From NCBI GenBank assembly GCA_002633005.1, contig NMRA01000594.1, forward strand, positions 39,722 to 71,975: a stretch of 32,254 bases of DNA, in the 5' to 3' direction. Below the pieces are notes generated by a model. It was not told where the DNA came from. It saw nothing but the letters and a program-made list of their open reading frames with translations, and ran no database searches. A program made the translations under genes and the position numbers. Below are positions 10,697-20,572 of this stretch, one piece after another. The first letter of the stretch is position 1, and each line of letters opens with the position of its first letter. Source of the DNA: Phoronis australis (lineage: Eukaryota > Phoronida > Phoronidae).

Positions 10697-10981
10697 TTAC
10701 ATAACAAAAGAGTTGCAATCCGAAAACAAGGGCTTACATGTGAACGGATTATTGAAATGATCACGTTCGAAAAGCAATACATACATGTTCTTTACGACTT
10801 GTCCATGGAACGATATTTTCATGATGCCGCCAGAACCTCTACAAAATATATCAAACACGTGTGCAGAGATAACACTTGATTCATTACTGTTTTGCATCAA
10901 GTGGGCACCCTCTCGTCCATAATTTACATCATACAATGGTACAGTATAACATTTAACAAGAAAAAATAAAACAAATATCAT
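10697..10981 (-). CDS. Hypothetical ORF with a signal-peptide-like start
   Basis: A 94-codon minus-strand ORF starts with ATG at 10981; the nearest upstream in-frame stop is six codons away. The first 15 residues (MIFVLFFLVKCYTVP) form a short basic-free hydrophobic segment that looks like a signal peptide. The rest (GSGGIMKISFHGQVVK, about residues 50-65) is soluble-looking with alternating hydrophobic residues. A donor-like ACAT|GTAAGC occurs near the end, so this could be the first exon of a small secreted-protein gene nested in the ankyrin intron. No family is recognised. Chance is a real alternative. Confidence 0.3.
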   Translation of the reverse strand: MIFVLFFLVKCYTVPLYDVNYGREGAHLMQNSNESSVISAHVFDIFCRGSGGIMKISFHGQVVKNMYVLLFERDHFNNPFTCKPLFSDCNSFVM

Positions 10982-11870
10982 GGGATTCAGGTAACGTCAT
11001 ATCAGTTGTGGCAACTCAGTCGGATGCTTTCGCTACATTGTGACAATTTAATTTAAGTTACGATACGTGTTGCCTGTGATAACAATGACGGCGATTTCCC
11101 TCGAAGCAGAACCAAACAAGATTCAAGTTACAGCAGTCAGATGGTGGGATCAGTCACATAGGACACTTAGATATGACTGAATTTTACATTTGCCCTAACC
11201 CGGTTAGCCGCCACAATTTTACTCGTTCAGGCACAAGTAGTAACGCCACTTTTTTGACCAAGTTACATGTAGTAGCACGGGGACTGCTCACCGCGAGGTT
11301 CGCCATAATTACATTCTTCATCAAACAATTTCCTCTCTCAGGAAGTTAGAAACGTTGTTAAACGTAAAATATCTAGCTGTTCTGATGCTAATGAGTCTAA
11401 GCCTCAAGGCACTAGTAGTAAGCCACTTAATGTAGTTTATGGACTAAGCCATCATACAATAAACGATTAACGATGGGATCGTTAGCGTTTTGAATACTTT
11501 TCAGTCCATGTATTCAAAATCTAAATGTCACCTTAACGATTGCACGGATAATTTTAGGAAAACATACCCATGGCTATGGGTGAATGACTGGTGACATGGC
11601 TGCAATCACAGCCACAGCCACAAGGCGGCTCAAGTCCGTCGTGAGTCAAGTTAGAGAATTTGTGGGTCTCGGGAAAAAGATGAAAAAATCGACATAATTT
11701 TAATGTTTCAGTTGGTCCAATATAAGAAATGTGTCAATGAAAACTTAATACTATACGCCAATGATGCAGAGACGCGACCCTTAAAATATCCGTGGATCGA
11801 CATTTTAGTCCTAGTTTTTTTTTAGTTAACACCAAGACAGTTTCGTCTCTATCATAAGCACAGTACGACA
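10982..11870. other. Intronic stretch, nothing firm
   Basis: No supported gene. A short plus-strand stretch near 11525-11588 reads KCHLNDCTDNFRKTYP, with two Cys as in the start of a THAP finger, but the spacing and context are weak. Confidence 0.35.
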
Positions 11871-11878
11871 GGATTTTT

Positions 11879-11907
11879 GTAGTGTAGTGTAGTGTAGTGT
11901 AGTGTAG
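11879..11907 (+). repeat. Pentanucleotide microsatellite (GTAGT)n
   Basis: Nearly six perfect copies of GTAGT in a row. Confidence 0.95.
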
Positions 11908-11961
11908 GCTACCAGTATTCTATGAACCTGGTGAGTATGAGGTTGGTCCCTGAGTCTCTCA

Positions 11962-12225
11962 TTGGTTTCTGTTCATGTGCAAGCGCTGGGAGCCGACCTT
12001 ATGAATAGAGATGCAGCCTACTTGTCCAAGAACTGCAAGTTATGCTCTCGTCACTTCGAGGAGTCCATGTACTTGAATTCTATGAAGCACAAGCTGATAT
12101 GGAATTCAGTGCTAACGATATTTGATGTCCCGAATCCACTAAAAATGAAGGTGCCAAAAAGTTCTTCGTTGGTCAGATTTTCTTGTTGTATCGGTGTATG
12201 TGTTGCCTGTTTTGTACGTTTTTAG
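11962..12225 (+). pseudogene. Partial THAP-type zinc finger
   Basis: The frame contains LSKNCKLCSRHFEESMY (about residues 21-37) and then WNSVLTIFDVPNP (about 47-59). This matches the second half of a THAP domain: CxxH within CSRHF, and a variant of the AVPTIF motif (here SVLTIF) followed by Pro. THAP fingers (C2CH) bind DNA and occur in P-element-like transposases and host proteins. The N-terminal C-x2/4-C part is missing in this frame, so this is one exon of a larger gene or a fragment of a THAP transposon. It starts without an ATG; a possible donor AAG|GTGCCA follows the domain. It lies antisense in the ankyrin intron. Confidence 0.6.
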
Positions 12226-14022
12226 AGATTGTGATTAAGTTAAGTCCCAGTTGTGGCTAGGTAACAGATATGATCTTGTGGTCTGATTGTTATTGGTAAT
12301 AATAACATTGGGTATACAAAATTAAATTTTGGTTTTATCATCCAAGTCTTTTTAATTCCGAGTTTTGTATGAAGTTGTGTGGGTAGTGAATATTTTCATT
12401 GCTGTTCAGTACCTCTTAAATTTTTTGTCATGACATTTTGAATTTTGACTAGTTATGAGTGATGGTATACTTAATGTTACTACGTTTTGTAAGTTGTGAG
12501 CTATTCTACTGATTAGCAACTGACTTGTAACTATCGGTGATTATATTGGGAGAGTGGGAAGTTTACCTGTACTGACATGTCTAAGAAATAATGGAATGTT
12601 CCAAACTAATATGTGAGAGTGCATCGGAATGGATTAAAATTTTGTGGTAGTAATGATTTGCCTTACTTTCTTCTTCTTACTTGTGCACCAAACAGTTGTT
12701 GGCATTCCTAATATCCTGGTGCATTGGATAGGGAACACATGCGAATTTGTTGAGTGGAGATGAAACCAGCAGTGAGCTGGGAGCAACATGTTGTCAATGG
12801 TCAGGGGAGCAACCAACATTTGTGACAATTGGAGGGGGCTCAACACTCATGTGGCATGCCCCATTGGTTTTTACATGTTTAGCACTGCTCCATGTAACTC
12901 CCCTGGGAGGGCGTCAACACCCATTTGGCGCCCACATAGTTTATGCCTGATACCCCTTTGTTGGCACCTGAGGGCAATTCCCCTCTGAACCACTAGGAGC
13001 AATCATTCAAATTATGTAGTCCATGGAGGTATGAACTGTTATAAGGAAAGATAATTTGCCTTGTTAAGGACTCAAACATGAAACAAAATCATGACAGATT
13101 TTGAATGGAGCTTTAACAGAATAAAAACAAATACACTTTAATATTAATTAAAACACACATTTTCATTCTCATTCAATTATAAATAGATGATAGTTTGCGT
13201 ATTTTAATAATTTTCAATCACACAGTACTTTCATTGCACGTCGAACGCCATTGAAGTAGGAATTTATAAGTGTTTACATTGTTCGGACTGCGCTCCTAAG
13301 TAAGTGTTGATTATTCACCGCTTGGGGGCTAGTGTTTCGACCGGTAACCATTGCGACGAATGGCCAAATGGCGGAGTGAACTCTCCTATACTACTACTCT
13401 CCTAGATAACTCGGTACAGCCCAAGATGTTGTGCATGAGAGGGGCCCTACCTTCTAGCGGGGCAAATTTGTAAAGGTATAGTCTAAGTACGTCATTACAG
13501 AGCCCTTAGAATAGATGGGGGTTGTCGAATGCTAATGGGAGGAACGGGTGTGGCGAAACGGCTGCTAGTGACAGGCCGAGGGCCTACTCTAGTCAAATGT
13601 TCGTGGTCTGGGGGGAGGGGCCTCAAAGCTGACAAACCTTCAGAGTTACTTATGTATTCAAGCAAATAAGTGTAAAACTGTATGCAATACTTGTCACGTA
13701 CAAGGATCCTATCCACTGAATGATGAACATTGTCGGCTTCTTAGAACAATCGTATCATGCCATGTGGCCTGTGCCGTATTGGTGACATGATATGTTGTAG
13801 AATCCGCTAATTTATGTGTTATGGGCTTAGAAACATAGGTATATATAAGAGGCCAAAGATATCCTGGATACAAGGTACATGCAACACCATATCTACATGT
13901 ATGAGTTTCCCGCTCTTTGTGGATGCATCACACTGTAAAATTAACGCCAACGTTGGACTTACGGTAATTTAGTGAATATACTGTTGATTTCAAGAGATTA
14001 AGTAGAAAATTCAAACACTTAC
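12226..14022. other. Intronic stretch with no supported gene
   Basis: Short ORFs at 12634-12988 (both strands) and 13495-13716 (minus) show no recognisable domain. The part at 13240-13640 is richer in CpG than its neighbours. No tRNA-like or inverted-repeat ends were found. Confidence 0.35.
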
Positions 14023-14088
14023 CCTTGGATGTCGAGGCAAATGGGCTCCCTTGAAAGCCAGTAAAGATAGTAGAGATTCTTTAAGACC
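14023..14088 (-). CDS. Exon 9: half-length ankyrin exon
   Basis: Twenty-two codons, phase 0, acceptor TTGTATAG after a pyrimidine-rich tract and donor AGG|GTAAGT. The peptide GLKESLLSLLAFKGAHLP fits the second helix and loop of an ankyrin repeat (compare GNLEIVKLLLEKGADPN), while the TPLHYAA helix is missing. It could be a truncated repeat completed by neighbouring exons, or a false exon made plausible by good splice signals. It is separated from exon 10 by an intron of about 7 kb that contains a LINE. Confidence 0.55.
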
Positions 14089-14589
14089 CTATACAACGAA
14101 AGTAACTAAGTTAAGCCTTCGGGTGTTCAAATTTATGTGACTTGTAAGCTTTATTCTTTGCATTCTTCTATTAAGATAAAGTGAATTGCCAGCGAAAGAA
14201 ACATGCAGAGAGGTTATCGGCGCCAAAATCGTTGTTAGCCCGTTGGACATTTTTTCAGTTACGCAGTAATTACAAAGTCATCGGAAAATTCTGATATTTA
14301 CAAGAACATTACAAACGTGAAGTAAGGGGACAAAGACGGCAAATGTTAGTTTTGGTACCGCATGTAACTGAATGTAAGAAGCGACACAAACGGTATATCC
14401 TGCTGATCAGAGTTGAAATACTTTCAACAAGAAATCCGTTTGCGTATTGCGAAATGCAGATCTCAGAAAGGGGTGCCATGTGAACGCCCTTTTTGTCATC
14501 ATGGTGTAAATCAACCATGATTTAAATCTAATGCAAAACGCAAGAGGACCATACGAGTATGCATATACTTTCAGCGGCAGTGACGCCCA

Positions 14590-14850
14590 GAATGAAAATC
14601 TATTGCTGGTGAGAAACTGAAAGGTTTACTAAAACAATTGCCAACCGTCCGGTACACGTTGTACAAGACATGGGCAGGCGCTGACCACCTGGAACCATTT
14701 TCGTGGTTTATTAATATATAGTTAAAACCGAGCTGAGGAGTTAGAAACCTGACCCAAGGGTCTAGCAGTGTGGCCCAGCAAGACTCGAACCCACGACCTC
14801 GAGTAAAGAAAGCGGGCACCTATCACACTAGGCCACAGTGCCTCCTCTTA
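14590..14850 (-). repeat. tRNA-derived SINE
   Basis: On the minus strand the head has an A-box-like TGGCCTAGTGTGATAGG (about 14834-14818) and a B box GGTTCGAGTCT (14791-14781), the arrangement of an internal Pol III promoter. Upstream is GGAGGCACTG; downstream is a non-tRNA body ending near a TTAATAAACCACG stretch. The tRNA fold is not intact (extra bases in the A box), so this is a SINE or tRNA pseudogene rather than a tRNA gene. The 3' limit is approximate. It lies in the intron between exons 8 and 9. Confidence 0.65.
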
Positions 14851-15217
14851 TTATGCCTATGCACAACATGTACAATATAAGGGTAAAATTGCAACGGTTC
14901 TCGTCATAGAGATTTCAGGTAATGGTTAACTCGAATATTGACATTAAGATAATATACATTCGCAGAATAAGACGACGGATATATCCAGTCATTTCAAACT
15001 GTTATTTACATTTCTTTCACATGTCACATAGTAGCAAATACATGTACATGTATATGCACCGATCCCCGGCCTCCATTCATACAGTTCTACAGTTCTGGGA
15101 TCAATATCATGTCGTGAAACGAACCTGACATTAATTCCCACCAACCTGTACTAAAGCAACTTATCATGAGCTCAGTGTTTGAATTTGTAAACATAGTGAA
15201 ACACAAATCACATTTAC

Positions 15218-15313
15218 CATCAAAGTAGAGGTTGTCCGATCCGAAAAATTCAACACGTTCAAGCTCTGCAGGTTATGTCCCAAAGCAGCATAATGCAAAG
15301 GCGTCGCTCCAAG
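15218..15313 (-). CDS. Exon 8: ankyrin repeat with a degraded second helix
   Basis: Thirty-two codons, phase 0, acceptor TTTGTAG and donor ATG|GTAAAT, a weaker donor than most. The first helix ATPLHYAALGHN (residues 3-14) is canonical. The second half, LQSLNVLNFSDRTTSTLM, lacks the usual LLL..G.D pattern, so this unit may be diverging or may pack differently. The acceptor and the first helix make it a confident exon; the 3' boundary is less sure. Confidence 0.8.
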
Positions 15314-15318
15314 CTACA

Positions 15319-17748
15319 AAAATAAAAAGTAGAGTACGTTACATCATAGCTTTAAGGGATACAAGCAATTAATTTGGTTACTTCTTGACTTTATACTGAA
15401 CATATGAGTTATCCAGAACAAGAAATTTGTTTCTTGTAAGAATCAATCACAGCTTCGCTTAAGGACACCGTGAACTCTACAAGAGAAATTTGAAAGGTAA
15501 AATCATGTGAAATGCCAATTTCCAATAATGGATCTTGGATGCCCCATTGAGACCAAGTTACATTTTAAACATAATGTTAACTCTTGGAAACAGCACGCTG
15601 GAACTATTTTCTGTAGGATTTGTATAGGGAGGCTGGCCCAGCAGGCTCATATCGTTACCACTCCTATGGCATATGGAGGAGAATTGCTAAATTTTAATTT
15701 GAAGCTAATTTGTCAATACTTTTCTGTCAACACATGGTTTTTGATAACTATTCATTGAGTTTTATTGAAATCCCATTCGGAAAATGGCAAAGTATTTTAA
15801 GAGTAGTTGAATGGTAAAGACATCGACCTTGATTTCAACGACTGTCTGTCAGACAACGATTTGAATTGGTGATCTGTAATGAAATCACAAAAACACAAAA
15901 GATTTTGTTTTGTATCACAAGTGAAAGCTTATAACTTAAGCTTTAGCGTACACAACACATGAATAATCTGGTCGTAAACACTTGTGAAAAATTGGCCTTA
16001 AATTATTGATGAGTGTATCGATTTTAAGCATACTAGTAAGAAGGTTTCAAGAAACGATGTAGGTATGTCTAGGTTTCCAAATGTCAATGACTGGAAATGT
16101 ACATGAACCTTATCGGGCACTAAGGGTCGAGGCTTACACTCATCTATTCTCGAAGGTTCATAATCCAAAATCTGTTCTAAAGCACGATTTCATAATTACA
16201 GCCAATGTCCTTTAACATATTTTGCAGCATGCCTTCAAATTTAGCCTATACTGTACATCAGGTATCGCTATGTAGCTTCCGCTGATTTAGTGCAGGTAAA
16301 CTTTAAAGTAGTGGCAAGTGCAAAAGTATAATCGTGTGACATTTTACTTGTTTTTTGTCATTTCTTGCTGTTTGTATTGTGCTCCCTACTCTTGAAATCT
16401 CAATTTAGGTTTGGTTCTCGCATACTATGATGTCAAATCAGGTTCGTCAGTTCTGCGCCAGGACAGGGATAACGAGAACTAGGACGACTCGATGTACAAA
16501 CTTGAGCGTGTTTAGATTTGCGACATTGTCCCATTTGTCACAAGAATGACAGGTTGCAGGTATTACCGTGCTAAGCTGCCAGCAGAAACCCCGTTAATGC
16601 AATGAATAATGACACTTGCTGAAGACCAGTTACTTGTAGTGACGCGTTTCTAGGATTTTTTAAACCCAGTATTTGGTTGCTAGTATGGTTTTACTGTTAC
16701 ATGTACGTTTCTGAGTTTAGCCAATTCTACCATATCAAAAATTATGGAAATACATGTAGCAAAAATCATTTAATCCGCTGTTCTAATCTCTTTCAGCAAT
16801 GTTGACGCAGATGCCAAATGAGGCTTTGGATGTTGTCTATGCTTATTTTGGCGACATGGGCACCCCAAGGGATGACAAATTCATATAAGAAATTATGAAG
16901 TGGAGACATTGGTATAGGATTGCCGTGCGCCACTTCCAAGCACGACAGAAAACACTCTTACTACCAGTTTTACCCAGGGCTTCACACCGCCCTCGAGATT
17001 CTTCTCTCGTTTCTCGTTTCAACTTGTGCTGCATTGCGGATGTCTAGTTCCATAAAGATGATGCAAACTCTTCTGAAGCATACCGCCTGACGGTTGTCAT
17101 CACCACTACTGTTACATATTCATAACGACAAGGTACTGGTTTAAACAGAGTTGTGGATGCAGATTTTCACAACCCTAATTTTTGTGCAATGAATACATAA
17201 ATATCACGATATTTAACAGATAGAATTGAGTCTTCAGCATTCGGACAACTTGTGTCACACGCAACTTATGCCGTATTTTATGTTATTTCATAGCCAAAAC
17301 GTGAACAACAGTTACCCCGAAACTGTTAACAAAATCAAGCTACATGTATGTGTGCCCTCGCTAATAATTTATAAGCTCAATGCCGGAACGCTTTAAAATT
17401 AAAACATCGAAATACATTATCTGCAGAAGTTCAGAAGCAGGTCGATCAATATCATATGCATACTAATGAATTAGTGAATAGATAAAGTTGATGAAATAAT
17501 AAAATCTAATAATTAAAAGCATTTCGATGAATCCGAAATGGTTGCACGGTCAGTACTAACTCAAATATGGTCTAAAGAGGTCGGCATTGCTTACCCTAGG
17601 TAACGCCTCAAACATCTCTGACACTCCAAATCAACACCTTAACAAGGGTCGTTCTAAGCAGAATTCGTATACCCTCGTGAATCAAATACAATGCTATTTT
17701 CCGTCAATGCATGGAAGTTTTCAGAAATACAGAATGCATTTGTAATTT
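15319..17748. other. Intron between exons 7 and 8, mostly featureless
   Basis: No ankyrin-like coding on the minus strand and no long ORF with a domain. A good isolated donor motif (minus strand, AGG|GTAAGC near 17599) has no matching repeat in front of it. Confidence 0.4.
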
Positions 17749-18078
17749 CAGGGGCTGATCCAGGATTTTGAGTAAGGGGGGCCAGGGCACAGAAATGACC
17801 AGAATCATTTCGCCACATGCGCATACCTGGCTAAAATGTAGGGATGCAGTAGAGGGTTTGAACTTTTGGGTTTGTGGAACTTATTACTAAAAAACGGGAA
17901 ACGGGGTTTGTTGAAGGCTATACATGGTGCATTCCACCCTCCGAGCAACCAAGGTGCGCGCATAGGCCAGTCAGCTATTCACACCCGAACTACAAAATGG
18001 AGTCTGTGAGAATTTTAGGAAGGTCATGACCCCTTTGCCACCCCNNNNCCCCCCCCCCCTCCCCTAAATCCACCAATG
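17749..18078. mobile_element. Non-autonomous inverted-repeat DNA element, hAT-like
   Basis: The left end CAGGGGCTGATCCAGGATT and the inverted right end (CATTGGTGGATTTAGGGG read from 18078) resemble each other and the ends of the element at 26910-27208. G/C runs sit just inside each end; the right C-run holds four Ns (18045-18048). No transposase frame is present. No clean target duplication is visible. Ends of the type CAGTGGCGGATC are common in small hAT-like elements of animals. Confidence 0.5.
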
Positions 18079-18299
18079 ACTCTTTTTGAATGTCTAGAAG
18101 TTGCAAACAACAACACTTTTCAGACCATTTGGTATCATGTCATGAATTCAAATACAATGGCGTTTATTTGATTGTTAGTATGGTCGAATGTTCAACGCTA
18201 GCTTCCCATTGTGACTGAGGCATACACTAATATCGTCTTAGTCATCAAATAACGAGGTTTAAGTTACAACTTAAAATAAAATGGCGTTCTAATACTTAC

Positions 18300-18401
18300 T
18301 TTGTCTGTTTCGTTAATTCTCATGTTTTCCTTCAGAAGACGCCTTACACATTCTACGTTCCCACCCAATGCTGCGTAATGAAGAGGAGTCGCCCTTAATC
18401 C
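18300..18401 (-). CDS. Exon 7: ankyrin repeat
   Basis: Thirty-four codons, phase 0, acceptor TTTGTAG and donor AAA|GTAAGT. The core is ATPLHYAALGGNVECVRRLL (residues 4-23), the best consensus match in the gene, followed by KENMRINETDK with the usual Asn/Asp hairpin residues. The intron to exon 6 is about 386 bp, similar to the intron between exons 3 and 4. Confidence 0.92.
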
Positions 18402-18787
18402 CTACAAATATATACAGTGTAGCATATCAAACAACTAAATGAACCTTCCAGACAAAAGGTTCGGACACCAAAAGATTCCCCACAGAATATTCGGTGACGG
18501 ACTAAAAGTGTTGACATTACACTGTCAAACTCTGTTTTAATGACACTTCTGTTTAACATAGAAACGATGGACATGTAAGTACACTTGGCGTAAGTAGGAT
18601 CCAACTGGACCTATTTAACATAATGTCTGAATTCTCGAATTAGAACAGCCGCACCGTAGAATTTTGCCCACGTTATGCGAAAATCTTTAGGCATATACAG
18701 CGTATGCAAATTTCATAAAAATGAAACGATGTCATTTTATCCATTTGAAGTGGATATTCAGATCTATTAATTTGTAAGCCTACTTAC

Positions 18788-18883
18788 GTCTCTCACGACG
18801 ACGCGAGGCAAATAAGTGAGCAGCAGGTCGACAATCTCTGTGTTACCGCTCAAAGCAGCATAATGCAGGGGATAACGGCCAGC
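18788..18883 (-). CDS. Exon 6: ankyrin repeat
   Basis: Thirty-two codons, phase 0, acceptor TTTAG and donor GAC|GTAAGT. The core is YPLHYAALSGNTEIVDLLLT (residues 4-23), an almost canonical ankyrin unit with both helices intact, followed by YLPRVVVRD. The acceptor side lies 30 bp from the start of the tandem duplicate at 18913, so the duplication breakpoint is in the intron immediately upstream of this exon. Confidence 0.92.
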
Positions 18884-18912
18884 CTAAACATGACATGACA
18901 ATTAAAATATTG

Positions 18913-20571
18913 CAGTGTACTTCATTTAAGCAATAACATACAGAATTAAGAAAATTATTATCAGTTAAATTTCAGCTATATTTAATAGGTTACCCAACCC
19001 CGTTTGGCCAATTACCGAACACTAACAATGACTATTCCATCCAATTCCCAAAAACAAAACAGCGGGAGGTTATAGGGAACGACAATTCACTAAGAATGGT
19101 GTTACTCATTCGATGGCGCACTTGAATCTTGCCGAGTCACTGCTGAGAGACTCTAATGATGCATAAGAAGGGGAGAGAACGAAGATGGGTTGAAATCACC
19201 AAAACTGGGTTTAACACTCTATTAATTTTCAACATGTGCAAGTTTGACCTTTATTTGCACCGTTTTTACTTAATGGCTTATTTCACCACACGAGTCACAC
19301 GTACAGTGCACGTAGCATGAGTGGAATGACAGTATATACATGTACATCTAAGTAGATGATTAGTCATTGTGGATGTACATTTGTTTAGACAACTTAGCTT
19401 AACAGGTCGTTAGGTCCGTTTTAACATATCAAATATTTTCAAATATTTTCCAATGTGAACTATTGTATGATGGAGAGGGATTCACAAAATCTAGAAACAT
19501 TCGCAAAGTCTCTTCGAATTGTTTTGTGATATCTGTTTATGAGAAGTATTTTAAAGTGGTTTAGTCATAATTCTCCACTTTCAAGTGTAATGTATAAAAA
19601 CAAACTATTTCCGGACGTGTATTTCAAAATATCCATGCCCGTTAAGCGTAGGAGTTCCAAAGTCAAAAAATGAACAATAAGTAAGGAAAATGACCCGCAT
19701 GACTGTTTTTAAAATTAAAAAGAAAATATTAGCGGTCGCTGAATTATAAAAATTAATGCATTATAACAGAAAATAGCGAATAAGTTTTCTTTCTTCAGCA
19801 TCGTAGCTAAGCCATGAGTATTAATTTGTGAATCAATTATTACAGGCTGGTCACGGCTAAGGCTCGCTTAGGCGTTGTATTAACAAAGCTACACAGGTTA
19901 GATTAGGAGTTGTCTCGTGATGCTGGGCAATTCCTGGTTCCTTTTCTCGCAGCGACTTCACAACATTTAGCTTACCTCTAAGTGCAACAAAATGCAATTT
20001 AGTGGCGCCATTCTGCATTGTGGACAAGTAAAATAGACAAAATGTAATGTAAATAGATTGACGTCATTGAAGAAATAAGATTCAGGATGGCAATTACAAC
20101 GTTTGACAGGCACAGGTGACATGAACAAACAACGTTGCGTTGGCAAGAAGGTTTTAAACAAGCCTGGTAGGTGCCACACATTAAATACCAAAAAAAAAGA
20201 TAACAACCCTATTTTTGATCCCTACAACATCATTAACATCCTGGCAATACGATAACATCGGCACGTCTAAACCAGTTTACAAGACTCCAAACACTCCGAC
20301 CTGTTAGCCTTTAGTAATCTGTCCTACCCTTGTTTGTGGTGTTGGTTGCAAAGGTGGTCATGATTTGCAGTGTATTCCGAAGTTTGTAAGCACTTAGCTA
20401 CAGACTGACATGTGCAGACAGGAGCTTAACGGTCATTAAGTCCGAAGACCAATAGACCACAAAGTCGCCCTGGTAGTCACGAGTTATCACCATGCTTTAC
20501 AAGCAAAGCACGTGATTACACTAGCTTTTATCTTGAGTGCCTTTGGGATAGGGAACGCAGCCCAGCTTTTT
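18913..20571. repeat. Tandem duplication, copy A
   Basis: Nearly identical to 20573-22203 along its whole length, with scattered substitutions and a few small indels: an extra AAATATTTTC near 19440, extra bases near 19633-19643 and a TTTC difference near 19790. It contains exon 5 copy A (19893-20012). It ends in GCAGCCCAGCTTTTT right before an N at 20572. Confidence 0.97.
19893..20012 (-). CDS. Exon 5, copy A: ankyrin repeat in the left-hand duplicate
   Basis: This is the same exon as 21526-21645, within the tandem 1.65 kb duplicate. The reading frame and the weak GTAGCT donor are conserved, and I saw no amino-acid change in the ankyrin core. Acceptor ATGCAG is preserved. If the duplication is real, the protein could contain two consecutive copies of this repeat. 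If it is an assembly artefact, copies A and B are two alleles of one exon. The internal AG|GTAAGC motif is present here too. Confidence 0.65.
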
Positions 20572-20572
20572 N
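20572..20572. other. Single N at the duplication junction
   Basis: The only N here falls exactly between the two copies of a 1.65 kb duplication: the copy on its left ends with the unit's last bases and the one on its right starts with its first. This suggests a join made by assembly. Confidence 0.95.

Noticed and set aside
14571-14819. 82-codon minus-strand ORF
   Set aside because: It reads through the tRNA-derived SINE head and body, so it is not a gene.
17560-17700. Strong minus-strand donor AGG|GTAAGC that might end another ankyrin exon
   Set aside because: Only a short open stretch precedes it after a stop, with no TPLH helix and no fitting acceptor in phase 0.
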